A stretch of DNA of 8,707 nt, taken from assembly GCA_025963955.1 (NCBI GenBank), contig JAOPZU010000281.1:1-8707 (forward strand), given 5' to 3'. Both the position numbers and the translations under genes were made by a program. The DNA comes from Solirubrobacterales bacterium (GTDB taxonomy: Bacteria; Actinomycetota; Thermoleophilia; Solirubrobacterales; Solirubrobacteraceae). A model generated the notes under the pieces. The model was given only the letters and a program-made list of their open reading frames with translations. It searched no databases and was not told the origin of the DNA. Numbering within the stretch: the stretch's first letter is position 1; each line of letters begins with the position of its first letter. Shown piece by piece: positions 6,612 through 8,707 of this stretch.

Positions 6612-7172
6612 CTACGCGCGGCTGAGCGGGGAGAGGCGGGTCGTGGAGGCCCGGCGGCGCCGGCGACGCGGGTCGTCCGGCAGGACGGGCAGGAGCCACC
6701 GCCGGACCCCGGCGTACACGGGCAGTGAGAGAAGGGTATTCACCAGGACGGTCACCAGGATCTGCCCGACGAGCAGGCCGGTCACCGCGACGGGTGTCCC
6801 GAGCAGGAACTGCATGGTGCTGTAGCCCACGGTGACCGTGGCAGTTGCGGCGCCCCCCACCACGGCGGGCACGGCGGCCGCCTGCGGGTCGCGGACCTCG
6901 CGCAGGCGCCCGGCCCCGTAGCCCACCGTCAGGTAGACGAGCGAGGAGAGCCCCATCGTCTGGAAGAGCGCACAGTCGACGAAGAAGCCGCAGGCGAACC
7001 CGAAGACGGCGCCGGGCAGGGAGCCGAGCAGCAGCCCGCTCATCGCCACGACGAGCGGGACGAGGTCCGCGTGGGCGCCGAAGAGCGTGATCTGCGAGAC
7101 GGCGGCGATCTGCGTGATGCAGACCACGAGCCCCATGATCGCCAGGCGACCGGTGAGCGGCGTCCCGATCAC
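6612..7172 (-). CDS. mreD: MreD, rod-shape-determining integral membrane protein
   Basis: MreD is the small polytopic partner of MreC in the Rod complex. The 186-residue product is very hydrophobic, with about five or six membrane segments near residues 9-31, 37-53, 55-70, 73-88, 99-120 and 131-152. It ends in an arginine-rich cytoplasmic-type tail (P-D-D-P-R-R-R-R-R-R at about 165-174). Assignment rests on hydropathy, length and its position between mreC and mrdA, since MreD conserves few residues. The G-x-x-x-G-x-x-x-D-C-A pattern around residues 58-68 fits the family. The start is GTG at 7172, sharing the sequence GTGA with the mreC stop. It ends in TAG, 12 nt before the mrdA start, with no clear ribosome binding site for mrdA in that gap. 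Confidence 0.9.
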   Translation of the reverse strand: MIGTPLTGRLAIMGLVVCITQIAAVSQITLFGAHADLVPLVVAMSGLLLGSLPGAVFGFACGFFVDCALFQTMGLSSLVYLTVGYGAGRLREVRDPQAAAVPAVVGGAATATVTVGYSTMQFLLGTPVAVTGLLVGQILVTVLVNTLLSLPVYAGVRRWLLPVLPDDPRRRRRRASTTRLSPLSRA

Positions 7173-8029
7173 GGCACGGTGGCGGCGTCGCGGGTCAGGA
7201 CGACGACGCGGTCGAGGTTCCGCACGTCGACGTACGGGCGCAGGTGCACGCGCTGGGTGTCCGTCCCCGCGTCGTCGACGGCCGTGACGCGGCCGATCGG
7301 GATGTCCGGCGGGAAGAGCGACCTGAGGCTCGAGTTGTCCGCGGTGCCGCGGGTGACGATCCGGGCGTTCTTGACGACCTCGGCCTTCGCGTCCGTCGTC
7401 TTCATGATGAGGTCCTGCGGGTCGCCGCCGGAGTCCTCGACCGTGCCCGTGACGCCCGTGGTCTCCACGCGCGCCTGGGCCCCGAAGGAGCTGTCGGTGA
7501 TCAGCGTCACCGTGGCGGAGCCGCTGCCGACCTCGTCCACCTTGCCCACGAGGCCGCCCGTCGTGATGACGGCCTGCCCCTTCTTCAGGCCGTCCCCGCC
7601 GCCCTTGTTGATCGTGACGGACTGGAAGAGCAGCGTCGGCGCGGCCGCCGTGACGCGCGCCTCGACCGGGCCCAGAGTGCTCAGGTTCGCCGCGTCGGCG
7701 ACGCGCTTGATGCCGGTCTGCGTCTCCAGGCGGCGCAGCTGCGAGGCCAGGCGCGCGTTCTCGGTGCGCAGGCCGTCGCGGTCCTTCCGCAGGGCCTGGT
7801 TCTCGCCCTTGGCGTGCCAGGTGTCCCCGAACCAGCCGAAGAGGTCGCGGAACGGCTTCAGCGACCGGCTGGCCACGTCCTGGATCGGGGAGACGATCTC
7901 GAACACGCCGCGCTGGACGGAGCTCACGCCCCCGTTGCCGCCGAAGGAGGCGGTCAGCAGGACGACGGAGCTGACGACGAGCAGCGCGAGAACCGCGCGC
8001 CGGCGGCGGATCGTCTTGGGGTCGTACAC
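7169..8029 (-). CDS. mreC: MreC, rod-shape-determining periplasmic/extracytoplasmic scaffold
   Basis: MreC is a bitopic membrane protein that links MreB and MreD to the extracytoplasmic part of the Rod complex and activates PBP2-RodA. The 286-residue product has a basic N-terminus (R-R-R-R at 8-11) and one membrane helix at about residues 12-28. A coiled-coil-like stretch rich in Arg, Glu and Leu covers about 74-104. The two-lobed beta-barrel MreC domain runs from about 120 to 278. Family hallmarks are N-K-G-G-G-D-G-L-K-K-G-Q-A-V at 141-154, G-G-L-V-G-K-V at 158-164 and the F-P-P-D-I-P-I-G-R-V stretch at 239-248. Length is normal for the family. The start is GTG at 8029, the first codon after an in-frame stop. 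The TGA stop overlaps the mreD GTG start by 4 nt, which suggests translational coupling. Confidence 0.95.
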   Translation of the reverse strand: MYDPKTIRRRRAVLALLVVSSVVLLTASFGGNGGVSSVQRGVFEIVSPIQDVASRSLKPFRDLFGWFGDTWHAKGENQALRKDRDGLRTENARLASQLRRLETQTGIKRVADAANLSTLGPVEARVTAAAPTLLFQSVTINKGGGDGLKKGQAVITTGGLVGKVDEVGSGSATVTLITDSSFGAQARVETTGVTGTVEDSGGDPQDLIMKTTDAKAEVVKNARIVTRGTADNSSLRSLFPPDIPIGRVTAVDDAGTDTQRVHLRPYVDVRNLDRVVVLTRDAATVP

Positions 8030-8096
8030 CTAGGGAAGTACTCCGGATCAGGGCGCAGGTCGCACGCGAAGCAGCCGCTGACGACGGAAGCGGTCA
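8030..8096 (-). other. mreB-mreC intergenic gap (67 nt)
   Basis: This is the longest non-coding gap between the elongasome genes in the window; the other junctions there are 20 nt or less. It ends with an in-frame TAG (8030-8032) directly before the mreC GTG, so mreC cannot start further upstream. Only a weak potential stem (CCGCT/AGCGG with a 9-nt loop) is visible and there is no U-tract. I see no convincing terminator or -35/-10 promoter. Because of its length it is the likeliest place for an internal processing site or promoter, but that is inference. Confidence 0.5.
8041..8044 (-). promoter_or_regulatory. Candidate Shine-Dalgarno for mreC
   Basis: On the minus strand GGAG lies 11 nt upstream of the GTG at 8029. 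The spacing is long for a ribosome binding site, but no better purine tract is present. The in-frame TAG immediately before the GTG also leaves no alternative upstream start. Confidence 0.5.
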
Positions 8097-8707
8097 TCAG
8101 TACCGGCGCTTGGTGCGGCCACGGGAGCCCTTGTTCGCGCGGTGGATGACCTCGAACTCCTCGAGGGAGCGTCCGGAGCCGACCGCGACACAGGTCAGGG
8201 GTGATTCGGCGAGGTGAGCGGGCATCTGCGTCTCCTCGCGCAGGCGCTCGTCCAGGCCCATCAGGAGGGATCCACCGCCCGCGAGCATGATGCCGCGGTC
8301 CATGATGTCCGAGGCGAGCTCGGGCGGCGTACGGTCGAGCGTCTCCTTGACGGCGTCGATGATCTGCGACAGGGGCTCCTCGAGCGCCTGGCGGATCTCC
8401 TCGCTGGTCAGGACGACGGTCTTCGGCAGGCCGGAGACCATGTCGCGCCCGCGGATCTCGGCCTGCACCTCCTCCTCCATGGGGTAGGCGGAGCCGATCT
8501 CGAGCTTCACCTCCTCCGCGGTCTGCTGACCGATGAGGAGCTTGTACTCGCGCTTGGCGTAGTTGATGATCGCGTCGTCGAGCTCGTCGCCGCCGACGCG
8601 GATCGACTGGCTGACGACGATACCGCCGAGCGAGATCACGGCGACCTCGCTCGTACCGCCGCCGATGTCGACGACCATGGAGCCGGTGGGCTCGCCGACG
8701 GGCAGCC
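8097..8707 (-). CDS. mreB: MreB, rod-shape-determining actin homologue (5' end outside window)
   Basis: This is the C-terminal 203 residues of MreB, the bacterial actin that polymerises on the inner membrane face and positions the lateral wall-synthesis complex. The frame is open to the window edge, entering with residues L-P-V-G-E-P-T-G-S. About 140 residues of a usual ~340-residue MreB are therefore missing upstream. The phosphate-2 loop of the actin ATPase fold is visible as [12 protein letters not shown], followed by the MreB-typical S-L-G-G-I-V and R-V-G-G-D-E-L-D. The adenosine-binding loop appears as M-L-A-G-G-G-S-L-L near the C-terminus. The protein ends in a strongly basic tail ([11 protein letters not shown]) before a TGA stop. 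It is the most upstream gene seen of the mreBCD-mrdA-rodA cluster. An ATG at 8676-8678 is internal and is not the start. An Mbl-type paralogue cannot be excluded, but the mreC neighbour favours mreB. Confidence 0.96.
   Translation of the reverse strand, partial: LPVGEPTGSMVVDIGGGTSEVAVISLGGIVVSQSIRVGGDELDDAIINYAKREYKLLIGQQTAEEVKLEIGSAYPMEEEVQAEIRGRDMVSGLPKTVVLTSEEIRQALEEPLSQIIDAVKETLDRTPPELASDIMDRGIMLAGGGSLLMGLDERLREETQMPAHLAESPLTCVAVGSGRSLEEFEVIHRANKGSRGRTKRRY

Noticed and set aside
795..6614. General reassignment of TAG as a sense codon in this organism
   Set aside because: rpmA, the RNase gene, rodA and mreD all end at TAG at the expected family length, so TAG works as a stop here.
4857..6728. 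623-residue plus-strand open frame opposite mrdA
   Set aside because: Antisense to PBP2 with all its catalytic motifs; biased Arg/Val/Asp composition and no recognisable motif.
7244..8149. 301-residue plus-strand open frame opposite mreC
   Set aside because: Antisense shadow of mreC that also runs into mreB; low complexity.

Overview
The window is a very GC-rich, tightly packed chromosomal segment in which every gene I can support lies on the minus strand, so transcription runs from position 8707 towards position 1. The order in that direction is mreB (5' end cut off by the window edge), mreC, mreD, mrdA (PBP2), rodA, an RNase E/G gene, rplU, rpmA, a small membrane-protein gene and a small unrecognised gene. 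High GC in third codon positions, an mreBCD-mrdA-rodA block joined to rne/rng-rplU-rpmA, and the protein sequences themselves suggest an actinobacterium that kept MreB. A member of the Thermoleophilia/Solirubrobacterales is my best guess. That taxonomic call is inference and was not checked by a search.

Positions about 3334-8707 hold the lateral wall-synthesis machine (Rod complex or elongasome). It comprises the MreB actin-like filament, the MreC and MreD membrane scaffold, the transpeptidase PBP2 and the SEDS glycosyltransferase RodA. Several junctions overlap or nearly touch (mreC/mreD by 4 nt, mrdA/rodA by 4 nt), so translation is probably coupled. The outstanding feature is in rodA. An in-frame TAG at 4144-4146 falls exactly where SEDS proteins have the conserved glutamate of the F-Q-P-S-E-x-x-K motif, while the rest of the gene is intact in the same frame up to its own TAG. 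This is either a real nonsense mutation, a one-base sequence error (one G-to-T change from GAG), or, much less likely, a recoded codon.

Positions about 795-3313 hold an RNA-processing and ribosome block. An RNase E/G-type endoribonuclease with complete catalytic motifs and extra N- and C-terminal sequence is followed 7 nt later by rplU (L21), and 7 nt after that by rpmA (L27). The rodA-RNase junction is a short, conspicuously AT/purine-rich island in otherwise GC-rich DNA.

Positions 49-789 hold two small genes where obg would often follow rpmA. The first is a probable membrane protein with a good Shine-Dalgarno sequence inside the end of rpmA. The second is a 105-residue protein I do not recognise, in the same frame as the first. 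No RNA genes, mobile elements, CRISPR arrays, convincing intrinsic terminators or recognisable sigma-70 promoters were found. The long plus-strand open frames are antisense shadows of GC-rich genes. Apart from the rodA interruption, the region looks like ordinary core genome.
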